Notes: generated from the letters alone by a model not told the origin. Shown: positions 47,695 to 59,304, numbered from the stretch's first letter. The stretch: DNA of 64,000 nt from Pyrus communis (GCF_963583255.1 NC_084817.1:377001-441000), one strand, 5' to 3'. Numbers and translations are program-made.

Positions 47695-49990
47695 TGACAC
47701 ACCCCGACCGAGATCAGGGCATGCTGGCCGTCACGCGAAGGTGACGTAGCCATGTGCGCGTGCGGAAGCTAAAGGTATAGTAATAAAAAAAGTACGAATA
47801 ATTAAAAACCTAATAGCATACAAAGTACTAGTGTATGTGAGACACAATTCAGAGCAAGTCTACAGCAGTCGAAAAAGGAAAGTTACGACATATGTACACC
47901 CGAAGGTGACCCTACAATGGTGAGTGTCTGTCAGAAATGCCGGGACGCCCTCTGGGATGGACCACCGAACTTGCTAGACCACTAGAACCTGGAGGGGCGC
48001 AAAAACAAAAGCGTGAGTGGGCAAAAACAAAGCTCTTTTAAAACTCTTTAACAAAAATACATTCTAACCCCTCGCCGTAAAACCTGTATACTTCCCAGAA
48101 AATGAACATATATACGTATGTATAGGTATGTCAATAATGCTCCACATATGCCATTCATGCTCACAATATGCCATTCATGCTTGAGAATATGCCACAACAG
48201 AATCTCATAATCAAATGTAATTGTTCAAGCATAATTCACATAAATAACATATAATCTGGCAGCCGGGAGTCACCTAACGTGACCTGTACGGCTGCATATA
48301 GAGCTTCAATCTCAACTCAATATCTGAATCTGCACACGAGTCGGAACCACCTAACGTGGTCTGTACGACAAGACTGGGTGTAATATATACGCTCTAGTGC
48401 TACGATCACGTGAAGACTGTGCGAATAATCGCGGGTCACCTACGAGTCGGAACCACCTAATGTGGTCTGTACGACAAGGCTTGCACCTAACTTGGATCCA
48501 AGGCGAGCGTGTGGTGCTGGTGAACATCACGTGAAGGACTGTGCCCTGGCCCTGGGCGGGAGCACTAACACCGGGGGTGCAGATTATGAGCTCTCTAAGC
48601 ATTTCAAACTACTATTGCATAATAAACAGGAATGCATAACCACATGAATACCGCTTACCTGGCACTTACCTGTGCGTCCACAGCACCAAATACACATTTA
48701 TATATGTATGCCAACTACCAACGCACGTGATGATGCGTAAACAATATTCAAATGATGCATGGCATAAAACATATAACCTTTTCTATTTAATTTCTGGGAA
48801 TTAATATGTATATAGGTATATACGGAAAACAAAAGCCCACTCACTGATAATTAGAAGGGTCGTAGCCCCCCTGCCTCGAGTGCGTACGCTCGTCCTCGGA
48901 AAACGAATCACCTATACGCGACAAAGTTACGAAAACATTAATTTAAAAGCACCTAAGCAACTTCTCGTAATAACTTCTCATACATTGCTCAAAATGGACA
49001 AATGAATATACCAACGTGACCTACACAACCTCAGGATCACGCCCATATTTTTAGAAAAATTTTTGGACCACGCACGCGCCCCCACGCGCCTGAACACGCA
49101 CGGACCTACGCGCCCCCACGCGCGGCCCACGTGCACTGCACACTGACGGCGTCAGTTGACGCCGTCAGGAATATTCCGTTAACTGACGGAATATTCCGTC
49201 AAATCTAACCGGATTCTGTCACTGCCGTTAGGAATATTCCGTTAGACTTAACGGAATATTCTCCTTTCTTCTCCGGCGAGACGCCGGCGCCGGCGACGGC
49301 GCCGGAAAACTGGGTAATTTTCAAACTAAGTTTTCTCCTTCGTTTTTCAACCATTTTTCACGTTCTTTATACCAAAATGAAGCTTAGGACTAGTAGAATC
49401 ACGTTAGACTAGTTTTAAGGCCTAAAAATTGCTAGATCATACCTGTCTTCAACTTCAAGAATCGGCCAACTTCGTACAGGACGATCCCGACGTCCAAATT
49501 CACCCAACGAACTACTCCGAGGCTCCTTGGGACCTCACAAGCACAACTACAAGCTTAGAAATTCCAAAAACAAGCTAGTTTAGGTTTGCATGAACAGTGT
49601 AAAATTCGGCCATTGTTGAAACGACGTGAAAACGTTCGAATTCTTACCTGGAATTGGTATGGTTGTGCTCCTCACAACCTCACGAGCACGAGGGTGGTCT
49701 TGGTTTCTTAATTGGTGCAGGTTTGAGTATGTTTGTATGTGTGGCCGTGTGTGTTGAAGGAAGAAGAAGAAGATGGATTCGGGGAGAGAGAGAGAGAGAG
49801 ACTGAGACAGAGACAGAGAGACAAAGAGTGAGGGAATGAGGGAGGGAATCCCGGGAAAGTGAGGGTGAGGTGTGAGTGTGTGTGTGGTCCTACAACACCA
49901 CACTACACAACACTTAACGTACACAAACAAATTAGGGTAAAATTGTCATTTTAAATGTACGTCTCGTTAGTTTCGGGACGGGATGTTACA
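47695..49990 (-). repeat. 5' LTR of the chromovirus
   Basis: Same length as the 3' LTR (2296 bp) and apparently identical. It holds the promoter for the minus-strand transcript. Hairpin copies are at 48259-48295, 48340-48369 and 48446-48475. Confidence 0.95.
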
Positions 49991-50230
49991 GGTGTGGTGA
50001 GAACGATTCAAATTTTGACTTATAATGATATTGTAAAATTCTCAAAATCGATTGGAAAACGTGGGTTAGAACCAATTGTTTTTGTGAAATAATTAAAATA
50101 TTTGGTTTTAGAAAATATTTTGCCTAGGAGTTAAGGAAAATGTTGCGAGACCCTTGGATGTGATCCTACCATTAATTAGGTCCCAAAACTATTTTTATTG
50201 ATTTTCAAAGTTGAAAGATAAGAAAATAAT

Positions 50231-50283
50231 CACACCTTATCCCTTAGTGTAAATAATATCGTTTGTTCAAAAAAAAAAAAAAA
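50231..50283 (+). mobile_element. 5'-truncated SINE, copy 3
   Basis: Only the 3' end remains (CTTAGTGTAAATAATATCGT then an A tail), matching the end of copies 1 and 2. The flanking duplication AGATAAGAAARTAAT (50216-50230 and 50284-50298) differs from theirs, so this was an independent insertion, cut short at its 5' end during reverse transcription. Confidence 0.7.
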
Positions 50284-50915
50284 AGATAAGAAAGTAATAT
50301 AAACTAATAGAGGGTTGGTAAATTATGATTTTATCTGTCGAAAATCTACTGAATGTTCTAGATTAATTTTAAGATACACGTGGTACGATGAGAATGAATC
50401 AAATTTATCTTATAATGGATCTTGTAAAAATTCTTAAAATCAACACGAAAACATGGGTTATACACTCACAGTTTTTGTGAAAAATTGAAAATTTTAATTT
50501 TAGGAAATATTTTGCATGAGAGTTAGGAGAATGTTTAAGACATGTTCAATGTGTTCCTACCATTAATTATGCCTTAAAATTATTTTTTATTGATTTTTAA
50601 AGTTAGAATTTTTATGAAAAAATTCTTGTGAAATTTTTTTGTACATGGGTTATGACTCATAATTTTTGTGAAAAAATTGAAAGTTTTAGTTTTAGTAAAT
50701 ATTTTACATGAGAGTTAAAGAAAATGTTGCAAGACCTCTATTAGGGCCCGAAACTATTTTTTTATTGAATTTTAATATTGAAAATAGAACAGATAGTATA
50801 AACTAATAGAAGGTTCCCAAAATATAATTTTATCTATCGAAAATCTTCGAAATATCTTAAATTAATTTTAGGAAACATGTGATGTGACGAGGGTAACTCG
50901 AATCTTGGCTTCTAA

Positions 50916-51200
50916 TGTCACATCCCGGCCCGGGGCGGATCACTTCCCGGGCCCGCCTCCACTACCGTAGCACGATATTGTCCGCTTTGGGCTTACCATT
51001 CCCTCACGGTTTTGTTTTTGGGAACTCACGAGCAACTTCCTAGTGGGTTACCCATCATGGGATTGCTCTAGCCCCCTTCTCGCTTAACTTCGGAGTTCCT
51101 ACGGAACCCGAAGCCGGTGAGCTCCCAAAAGGCCTCGTGCTAGGTAGGGATGGGAATATACATTTAAGGATCACACCCTTGGGTGATGTGGGATGTCACA
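50916..51200 (-). mobile_element. Solo Cassandra LTR, minus orientation
   Basis: 285 bp from TGTCACATCCCGG to GGGATGTCACA with a perfect TCTAA duplication (50911-50915 and 51201-51205). It contains the 5S rRNA-like core on the minus strand (CGCTTAACTTCGGAGTTCC on the plus strand). No interior or second LTR is present. Confidence 0.93.
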
Positions 51201-51519
51201 TCTAATGAATCCTGTAAAAAATCTCAAAATCGAAAGGAAAATGTAGGATGTAAAAAAATTGAAATTTTTAGTTTTAGGAAAATATTGCAAGATGTTTGAA
51301 CATTATCCTACCATTTATTAAGTCCAGAAACTATTTATATTGAATTTAAATTAAAAAAAAAATAGAAAATAATATAAACTAATAGAGGATCCCCAAAATA
51401 TAATTCTCTCTTTAAAAAATCTTCGGAATGTCTATATATTTGTATTGTTTTGTTCTTGTTACCATATTAACTGCCCTTTTTTGTAATTGCGTTTTTAGAT
51501 ACAAATGCCTTTAAAAAAA

Positions 51520-51640
51520 GGGAATTGTTATTAGCACTTTAAAAATCTCATTCTACACTACTCACAAGTGTATTTTTATTTCTAATTATAGTAAGTTTGG
51601 AGTGCAAAATGAGATTTTTGAAATACCAATAACAATTCCT
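51520..51640. mobile_element. Small MITE (about 120 bp), copy A
   Basis: The ends GGGAATTGTTATTAGCACT and (reverse strand) GGAATTGTTATTGGTATTTC are inverted repeats that extend through AAAAATCTCATTYTRCACT. It is flanked by TTTAAAAAA-type duplications. The same family occurs at 57993-58113. The two arms are nearly complementary, so the whole element can fold as one hairpin. Confidence 0.75.
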
Positions 51641-52515
51641 TTAAAAAATTACAAGTTATGGCGTCTCGAGGCAAATTTTTAGTGTAGACAGATTTTCCGT
51701 GAAGGTACTACATATAAGCCTTCAATCCGGCTTGATATGCTTGACTTAGCTATACGAGGGTAAGATCTGAACGATCAAAGTTTAATTTTCCCGGGAATTT
51801 AAATTTAACTTCCTTTTTCCCTCATAAACAGGTCGGAAAAGGCTCGGCCCTTCCTTTATTTAAGAAGCTCTTTCTACTTCTCCTTTTGATCTTGTGTCCG
51901 AAGTCCATCCTGCCCCTCTGTTATCGAAAGGAGGATCATCCGTATATGTTATTTTTGACAGAACAATGAAAAAATTTACTAAAAAAAAGGGTTTGATCAG
52001 GCGACACCCGAATTTGAATTGAGAGAAAAGGATTTGCAGTCCCCCGCCTGGCCTTACCGCTTGGCCATGCCGCTAAAATGAAACAAAATATATGAAAAAA
52101 AATTCCTTTTGCCTTGTATTTTGAGAATCCCCTTTTTTTAATTCCTTGTTTAAAAGAAATCTGTCTTTTTTTGTTTCGGTTCGAATCCACCCCTTCGATT
52201 GATTGTATAATTTATTAAAACACACAATATCTAAAAATTTACCTTACCCTTTTTCAATTGATTCTATTAAAAACAAAATTTGAATTTTTCAGTCACAAAC
52301 GCAAAACAAACTGGAACCGTTAACTATTATTTAATGAAGGATTCTATAATTTGAATAAAAAATTGGTATCTCATAAACTCATATTACTGGACCACGTTTC
52401 GTATGGGAAACTTTATAATTTGCAGCCCGGCATAGTTCATCAAAAGAAAAAAAATTGAAGAATTAAAAAATTAGTTAAAAAATATATTCATATTACCTCC
52501 CGCCAGAGTTCATTA
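51641..52515. other. Intergenic with plastid-like relic, otherwise featureless
   Basis: Apart from the tRNA-Cys-like relic at 51999-52074 and possible surrounding organelle-like DNA (about 51840-52200), nothing is recognised. The 84-codon open frame at 51936-52190 reads through the tRNA relic and is not a gene. Confidence 0.4.
51999..52074 (-). pseudogene. Plastid-type tRNA-Cys(GCA) relic in nuclear DNA
   Basis: The minus strand shows AGCGGCATGGCCAAGCGG, then GGGGGACTGCAAATCC with anticodon GCA, and a T arm and acceptor ending GGGTGTCGCCT. This resembles chloroplast trnC-GCA as I remember it. About four extra bases lie in the D-arm region (GGCCAGGCGG), and the first acceptor pair is mismatched. 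The neighbouring AT-rich sequence may also be plastid-derived. Most likely a nuclear copy of plastid DNA and not an active tRNA gene. Confidence 0.65.
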
Positions 52516-53395
52516 GATCATCTCCAACCTTTAGCCTAAAACTTAAAGTTTTTAGCTCATAAAATTTAGGTTTTAACCAAAAAATAGCTTTTCAGCTACA
52601 AACCTTTTAGCCTAAAATTTTAACCCAGATTATCAAAGAATGAATTTAGGTTTTTTTTTATTTTTTAAAATAACTTTAAAAAAAAAATTATGTAGACTAT
52701 CCTAAATTAATTTTATGAACATTTTAACCTAAAAATATTTAAATTCCGATAAATATTGAAAAATCACTAGATCGATACATGAAACTCGTGAAACACTATG
52801 AAATAATATGAAAATCATGATAGAGATATATAAACACAAAATACATGAAACACATGAGACACATAGAACACATATGAAGCACATACAAAACATATGATAG
52901 AGATGTATAACACACGAAACACATACTAGATTATTAAAGTATGAATTTAGGCTAATTATTTTAGCCGTTGGACTTAAATTTGGGTCGTTAGATCTTTTTT
53001 TTAACCGTTAGATTTGATTATATTCGATCTTAGCCATTGGATTCTATAAATATAAAACAAACAAAAAAAAAATTGAATGTAGGTCGTTGGATCAACCAAC
53101 GGCCAGTAAATCTCAACCGTTGGAATCTGACGTAAGTGGCCGACATGCCCACGTGGGTGAGGCCATGCGGTCTATCCCTTTGGTGCGTCGCTCTCGTGCG
53201 CGCGTTGCAACCCTTCATCTGGCGTTCAAGCGTTGAGTTTCACTCTCGCTAGTGGGGCGCACACCATTTTCTGGGCTAAAATTTGGCTTTTTTTTTCAAG
53301 TTTTAGGTTCTAACTTTAAATTAGAACTAGGGTTGGAATGGATTGGGGGAATAGAAGGGAAATTATAGGTTTTAGGCCATGGGTTGGAGTTGGTC
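52516..53395. mobile_element. Harbinger-like non-autonomous element, 880 bp
   Basis: The ends GATCATCTCCAACC and (reverse strand) GACCAACTCCAACC continue as imperfect inverted repeats through GCCTAAAACYTA. The target duplication is TTA (52513-52515 and 53396-53398), typical of PIF/Harbinger. The interior has several CCGTTGGAT-type motifs and no transposase. Confidence 0.75.
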
Positions 53396-53563
53396 TTAGA
53401 AGAAGATTTCTAAATTAAAGGAAAAACAAAAGCAAAAATTTATAAAAAGCCTAAGATAAAACAGGAACCCCAAAAATTAAGGTTACAGTAGAATATAAGA
53501 TCATCTTCGCTATTAAATAAATATCTGGCTCACTTTTGATCTCCTCGTATGTATCGATATAAT

Positions 53564-56500
53564 CTACTCTATCCATGATGCGCCCAACATCTTAGCCATG
53601 AAACTGTACCGGTCAGCTGCTTCATCAATCTGTTCGTACAAAAGCCAGTTATATAAATACAATGATTATGATACGATAAAAAACCTAGCAATGAAAACAT
53701 AAAACTTACATCCGATACTTACCATTTTCTGGGTTGGACGTCCAGCTCCATGCCCTGCCTTGCACTCAATGCGACCAATAATCGGATTTGTCTGTGGGCT
53801 CTTCTCCAAACTTGTGCTCAGAACATATTGCAGGGTCTGAGAACAAAGATAACAGCAGTGATGATGAGATATCATATCAAGGCCACAAGGTTTACATTTG
53901 CATTGAATAATGACTCGTGAATTCTATCAATCACAAAAGAGACTAACCGCCAGAAACTTCAACGAGTGTAATGGTACAACTCGGTCGTCATGATCCGCGG
54001 TCAATAGCATGGTAGATGGGTATTGGTGAGGTTGGGTTGCATGTTGTTCCCATGGTCTCCTGACATTGTGTAAAGGCGAGTGCCTGAAAGTACAGGGTAT
54101 ATATGGTAGGGAGAGATAAGGACATGCTTATACTCATAAGAAAACCGAAGAAATCTGAGCTTGTCCCGGAAACCTTACTTAATTAACCAATGGAACTCTT
54201 CCTCCTTGTCAGAGCAGCCAAAATCCGAAGTCCAGGAATGACCTGAAAGAATCTCCTAAATCAAACATATATGACAAAACTACCATAAAAGAAAGGAAGA
54301 AGAAAACACTTAGTGGATTAAAAGGAAGCAAACTCACCTATGGTAAACTTGTGGAACCGTAGCATATCCATAACACCAACATGAGCCAATGCACAACCAA
54401 AAAGATCGGGTCTCTGCAAGAAAGCAAATTTTTTATTTTTCATTTTCTTTAATCGCTCGCTACAGTTTACGTGGCAAACAAAACTAAAGATGTCACACCT
54501 GATTTATGCAAGCTCCAACCAGCAGCCCGCCATTACTTCCACCTTCAATACACAACTTGCTGGGTTGGGTATAACCGGCAGATACAAGGTATTCAGCTGC
54601 AGAAATGAAGTCATCGAAGCAATTTTGCTTTTTAGAAAGGGAGCCTGCTTTATGCCATTCCTCACCGTACTCTCCACCCCCACGGATATTGGCTATGCAG
54701 TACACAACACCTAAATGCCTTGTAAGTACACTGCGACTAACACTGAATGAAGGCGTAATACTAATGTTAAATCCACCATATCCGTTTAGCAAGCACGGAT
54801 GTGATCCATTCAAAGGAATGTTCTTTCTGGCCATTACAAACATTGGTATCTTAGTGCCATCTTTACTGGGAATGAATACCTGGAGAACGGAAAATTTAAT
54901 CAAGTAAACATCATTCGAAGGTTCAAAGACTAAAGAATTGAAGATATATTAGAACTGCTCTAATCACCAAGTAGAATGAAATACAGAAAAATGTTATAAC
55001 AAACTGAAGATAGATTAAAAAGAGTCGGATTAAGTTAGCAACACTAAAATTAATGTCAGTGCAACGAGCTTTTAATACCTGATCAACATGGAACTCCGAG
55101 CGTTCGAACCCAGGAACTGTAATTTCGCGAAATACCTTCAAGTCCGGGATTTCATTGTCTAGATTACACTGATATATTATACCAGGGGTAAGGAAACTTG
55201 TAAACCCAAAAAAGACCGTACTGTCTTCACGTCTTGCGGAAAACCTATGAACCGATCCAACGTCAATCGGTAATTGATGCAGCAAGTTACCTGATTTCAG
55301 ATCCCTTATCTGTACAATATACTTCACGTCACTCAAGTAACTAACAATCATTTGGGTACCATTTACAGCAGACGCTGATTCAAGCACATCCTTTTCGGAT
55401 TCTGGGAGAACGTCAGTCCACACAGTTGGCTCCTTCAGATCAACTCGGGCCACCTTATATTTTGGAGCATCTTTATTTGTCACAAGAGTAAACACAGTGT
55501 CATCATTTGCAATGACACGATACTGCGCATCAAATTTATCAATAACCTTGATAACTGGCAGTAAATCATTTTTCCCCCTTAGACCTTCAAGCCCATTAAG
55601 AAGTGCAGACATGTCACAGTAATAAAGTTTGTTGACCGGGTCGCAACCCTCCTCAACATACAAAAGAATATACTGCAGATTACAAAAAATAAAAGTTAGT
55701 TCTATACAAAAGTTTGACAAAAATCTGATCTAACAATTAGACAAAAGTCACAAAACACAGGCAATGCCTTCGACAGACAAAAGCCAGTATTTGTGACTGA
55801 TAATGCAAGTTCGATACATGTTGAGCCGTTCCACATGATACTACTGCTTCGACAATAAGAAAGTGAGAGCCGTAAAAGCCAGGAAGATAATAAATCTACT
55901 TACTTTCCCATCGTCTGTAACATTAGCTTCAAACAAGGATTTAGGATTTTCAGAATCCTTCCAGCATAATATGTCTTCTGATTGATCTGTGCCCACAAAA
56001 TGATAGTGTAACTCGTGATAAAGATTCACGTTGGTCTCTGTCCCAGCATCAACATCTTTTCCTTCTCTGCAGAACAAATCAGCAGGCAAATTATTTAATT
56101 TCACTATATTGCATAGCTTTTACAGTCGACGAATATCAAATTAAATCTAAGATATCTATCCACTGCCCTAATAGTAATCTCTGAAAATTCCAATTCTTGT
56201 CTCTGTAACATCAAACTGCATTCCTACACTCGCGGCCCAAACTTAAGGACAGCAGAGCCTTGCAGTAGCCATTTAACCATCTATAGATCTTCCTGAATGA
56301 AGTAAAGCAACAATGTACACCAATTCTGTCCTCACATTTAGTCATTAACTGAAGTTTCAAACTAATAACCATTCTGATTATATAACCGCATCAAATCCAC
56401 GTTACACTTCAAGTTAAAGAATAAATATACATATTGATACTTACTTAGGAGCTGGATAGCGGCTGTAGAAAAACCCTTTATGATCATGTGTCCAGCAAAT

Positions 56501-57561
56501 ACCCGAAAACTTGACCTGGAAACCAACATTGAGAAAAAATGGTAACCTCAGAATAAGAAATGGTTTCACTGATAACACTTGTTTCTAAGTACATTGAAGC
56601 ATACATAAACTCGGCACTTACCCAAGATATAGTTTCAGGTTCAACCGTCTTATCCTCAATCCGCATCACCTTAATCGTTGCCCAATCACTGCCACTTTTA
56701 CTAAGGGCATAGGCCAAGTACTTGGCGTCCTCGCTTACTGAAGAAGCGTTCAAAGATACAGTCCCATCTTCGCTAAGCGTATTGGGATCAAGCAACACCT
56801 CTGCTTTTCCATCCAAACTATCCTAAAACCACAAATAAACCCCCTAAAAACACATACAAAGAAAGAAAAAAACAGACGAATATATCGAATGAATGAATGT
56901 ATATGCTCTTGAGGATCAAATTCTGAAGCAAAGGGCATACCTGCACGTATAGGACACTTTGGGGTTGAAGCCCAGTGTTGTGGAAGTAGAAGTACTTATT
57001 CCCTCGCTTACGAGGTGCATCATAACGCGGGTGATCGAAAAGCTTGGTGATCTTCTCGCCAAGCTTCCCTCTCGTATCGCATTCCTTCAGAACCGACTGC
57101 GTCAGTTCTACTTGTTTCTGTACGAACTCTTTCGTCTCTTCGGAGTCGGGATCTTCAAGCCTAGAGGATAAAAAATAAAAATAAAAACCAAAAAGTCAAT
57201 ATCAACTCCTTTGAAAAAAATAAAAAATAAAAAATCGGCGACTAGAATATTCAACATTAAAACAGTGGAATTGCTTGTCTTACCATCTGTAAGGATCGGC
57301 GACCTTGACGCCGTGGTAGTCGTCGACGACGGACTCGTCTCGGCGGGCGGTAGGGTAGTGCAAGGGGACGTCCATGGCACCGAGGGAGCCCATTGCGTTT
57401 GTGTTTCTAGGTTGTAGGAGAGCGGAGGAGGAGGAGAGAGAGCGAACTGGGATTGATTTGAGACTGAGATTGGCTGAAGGCAGTGGTGTTCTTATAGACG
57501 ACGACGTGCATATGAAAAGGGAAGATGCTAAAACATTGTTTGCGGACAAAGGCAGTGGCAT
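53564..57561 (-). CDS. Prolyl oligopeptidase (prolyl endopeptidase, S9A)
   Basis: Twelve exons, 5' to 3' on the minus strand: 57284-57561, 56941-57160, 56622-56822, 56445-56515, 55904-56066, 55079-55672, 54499-54879, 54338-54413, 54179-54242, 53948-54083, 53723-53836, 53564-53629. They join in frame to 787 codons. The conserved core starts at residue 57 ([20 protein letters not shown]), giving 731 residues, the usual plant length. The N-terminal beta-propeller domain is followed by the hydrolase domain with Ser624 in EGGSNGGLL, Asp in [11 protein letters not shown] (715/716) and His757 in KAGHGAGRP. The enzyme cuts short peptides after proline in the cytosol. The 56-residue extension is rich in Ser, Leu, Pro and Arg, like a plastid or mitochondrial targeting peptide. 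All splice sites are GT-AG. It appears functional. Confidence 0.95.
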
Positions 57562-59304
57562 GTCGAGCGTATGACAACATTGTTTGCGTCCAACGCTTGC
57601 GTTGGAGCGCGATCTTTCAATATTTGTGCTGAAGTGTCTTCATTATGTGTTGGTTTATGTCGCCATAATTTTGACCAGTTTCCCTTTAAAGCCAAACCAC
57701 ACAACCTCGCAAGCTACGTATTCGAATTCCAATGTCTTTGGATAAAACGCATCTCCAATTCCAAACTAAAATATAATGGACCAAAAATATGTTGTTATGG
57801 ACCAAGTATAGTACACAATACTCTAAACAAAATATCATCCAAAGTGATATTCGGTGATTATGATTGGTTTTGGCTACAATACTTATATGTATTTAATACA
57901 ATCATCATCTCGACATTCAAATAGTAATTGTATTACATATAATATTCATATAAAATATAATTAATCATTAAATAATAATTCATATTAAATATGGGAATTG
58001 TTATTGGCACTCCAAATTTCTCATTCTATACTCCAAACTTTTTATATTTAGAAAGAAAAATACATTTGTGAGGAGTGTAGAATGAGATTTTTGGAGTGTC
58101 AATAACACTTCCCTTAAATATATGTAAATGTTGTAATCAATCCTCAATTCATAATCGTTTTTTATAAAACAATATTCGAACCTCCTCTTATAGATAGAGA
58201 GGAATGCCATAATTGAGCCGAAATTAAATAATTGGGCCAGGTATTGGGTGGCTTAAAGCCCAGAATCTTTGCCTTAGTATTAGTTAGTCGGATTTCTACC
58301 AAGAAAGGAATCGGGGGCCCAGCACTTGTCAGGGATAAGATGGCCCATGGAATCATATTGTCACACAAGGATTCCATGAAGAAAATCTTAATTAACAAAT
58401 GTTGATGAGCCAAGGAAATCTTCGTTAAGTTATAAAATGGCAGGTTGCACAAGTACCAAATTATTCGTAGATTATTAGTTAACCTCAATCACAATAGTGA
58501 AAAGCAAGTTTTCCTTAAACAATATATGAAGCACATCCACATTCATCTTAGAATTTCGGAAAAAAATTTAAGTGTGTCAGGAAAAAAGTTCAGTATGTCA
58601 AGTATCATAATATAAGTAGTTGAATATTTTATTTTCAAATATCCAACCACTTATACTATATCAAACCGTTTTTATGACACATTAAAACATCTCTCCAAAA
58701 TTCTCTATTTTATTTTATTTTTTAGTGATTCGAGAGACACAACCAAATCAAACCATTATTAGCAACCTGCAAATCACCTAAAATAATTCAATCGGTACGC
58801 CAAAACAAATGCAATTTACGACCCTGACCTAAACCAACTGCCAACTTATACATCTCTAAATAATTTACCACAAAAAAATAAAAAATAAAGGATATTATGT
58901 ATATGTTAGCTTCAAATATATAAATAAAATGAAACTTTAACGAAAAACTTTTGATACTGTTCATTTTAACGAAAAATCGAATTTTTACACTAAAAAGTTA
59001 ATCATGATACTATTCACTTTACCTTTTTTTTTTTTTTTTTCCGTTAAGATTCAAAATTTTTAAACCATTTCATTAGTTTTCTTTAAATAAAAATCAACAA
59101 ACCATAAAAAATAAAAAAATTAAATAGAAAGCGGCCCAGCACTGCCTCCTAGGTGGGACCGCAAACATCATTACAGAAAAGTTATAACGGTAGACGTATA
59201 AATTTAGCGCTAGTCTTTTGATCTTTCCACTTTCCTGTCCTCAGCAAAGAGAGAGTAAGAGACAGTGTGATTTTGTTTGTTGGGGGTTTGAGTTTCCTTG
59301 ATCG
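57562..59304. other. Divergent promoter region between POP and RopGEF1
   Basis: These 1.7 kb separate two head-to-head genes. They hold the small MITE copy B (57993-58113) and AT-rich sequence. A poly-T run lies at about 59026-59040. Short open frames here have no recognisable domains. The RopGEF1 5' UTR probably begins near 59220, where composition changes and a pyrimidine-rich stretch ends. Confidence 0.45.
57993..58113. mobile_element. Small MITE (121 bp), copy B
   Basis: Ends GGGAATTGTTATTGGCACTC and (reverse strand) GGGAAGTGTTATTGACACTC, with arms continuing as CTCATTCTAYACTCC. Flanked by the 8-bp duplication TTAAATAT (57985-57992 and 58114-58121). It lies about 430 bases upstream of the prolyl oligopeptidase start. 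Confidence 0.85.

Larger units (their letters stand above)
40451..49990 (-). mobile_element. Intact chromovirus (Ty3/gypsy, probably Tekay clade), 9540 bp
   Basis: Two LTRs of exactly 2296 bp (40451-42746 and 47695-49990) flank one long polyprotein ORF on the minus strand. Target duplications are GGTGT (40446-40450 and 49991-49995). A PBS of initiator tRNA-Met type and a polypurine tract are both in place. I saw no difference between the LTRs when comparing blocks by eye, and the short open frames inside both translate identically. With an intact gag-pol and a C-terminal chromodomain it has every part expected for autonomous movement. Clade assignment rests on the chromodomain and long LTRs and is from memory. 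Confidence 0.95.
28862..51430. repeat. AT-rich tandem repeat array, period about 285-330 bp, broken by insertions
   Basis: Diverged units occupy about 28862-30953, 34356-35785, 36434-39745, 40381-40450, 49991-50915 and 51201-51430. A unit reads roughly: ATATTTTGCGTGAGAGTTAA, AAATGTTGCAAGACCTTTGG, TGTGATCCTGCAATTAATTA, AACTATTTTTTATTGATTTT, ATATAAACTAATAGAGTGTC, AATATAATTTTATCGG, AATTTGAGAAAACATGTAG, GAATGACTCGAATTTTGGC, TTATAATGATTCTTGTTAAA, CCCAAAATCGATTGGAAAAC. The GCAAGACC anchor recurs about every 285-330 bases (e.g. 30219, 30511, 30841; 34549, 34875, 35201; 37240, 37527, 37852, 38137, 38430, 38795, 39087, 39392, 39677). The GAATTTTGG and CCAAAATCG segments in each unit are mutually inverted. 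It has no coding capacity. Every mobile element between PUS10 and 51430 sits inside it. Confidence 0.88.

Noticed and set aside
51936..52190. 84-codon minus-strand open frame
   Set aside because: It reads through the plastid-type tRNA-Cys relic (AAWPSGKA is the tRNA translated) and is not a protein gene.
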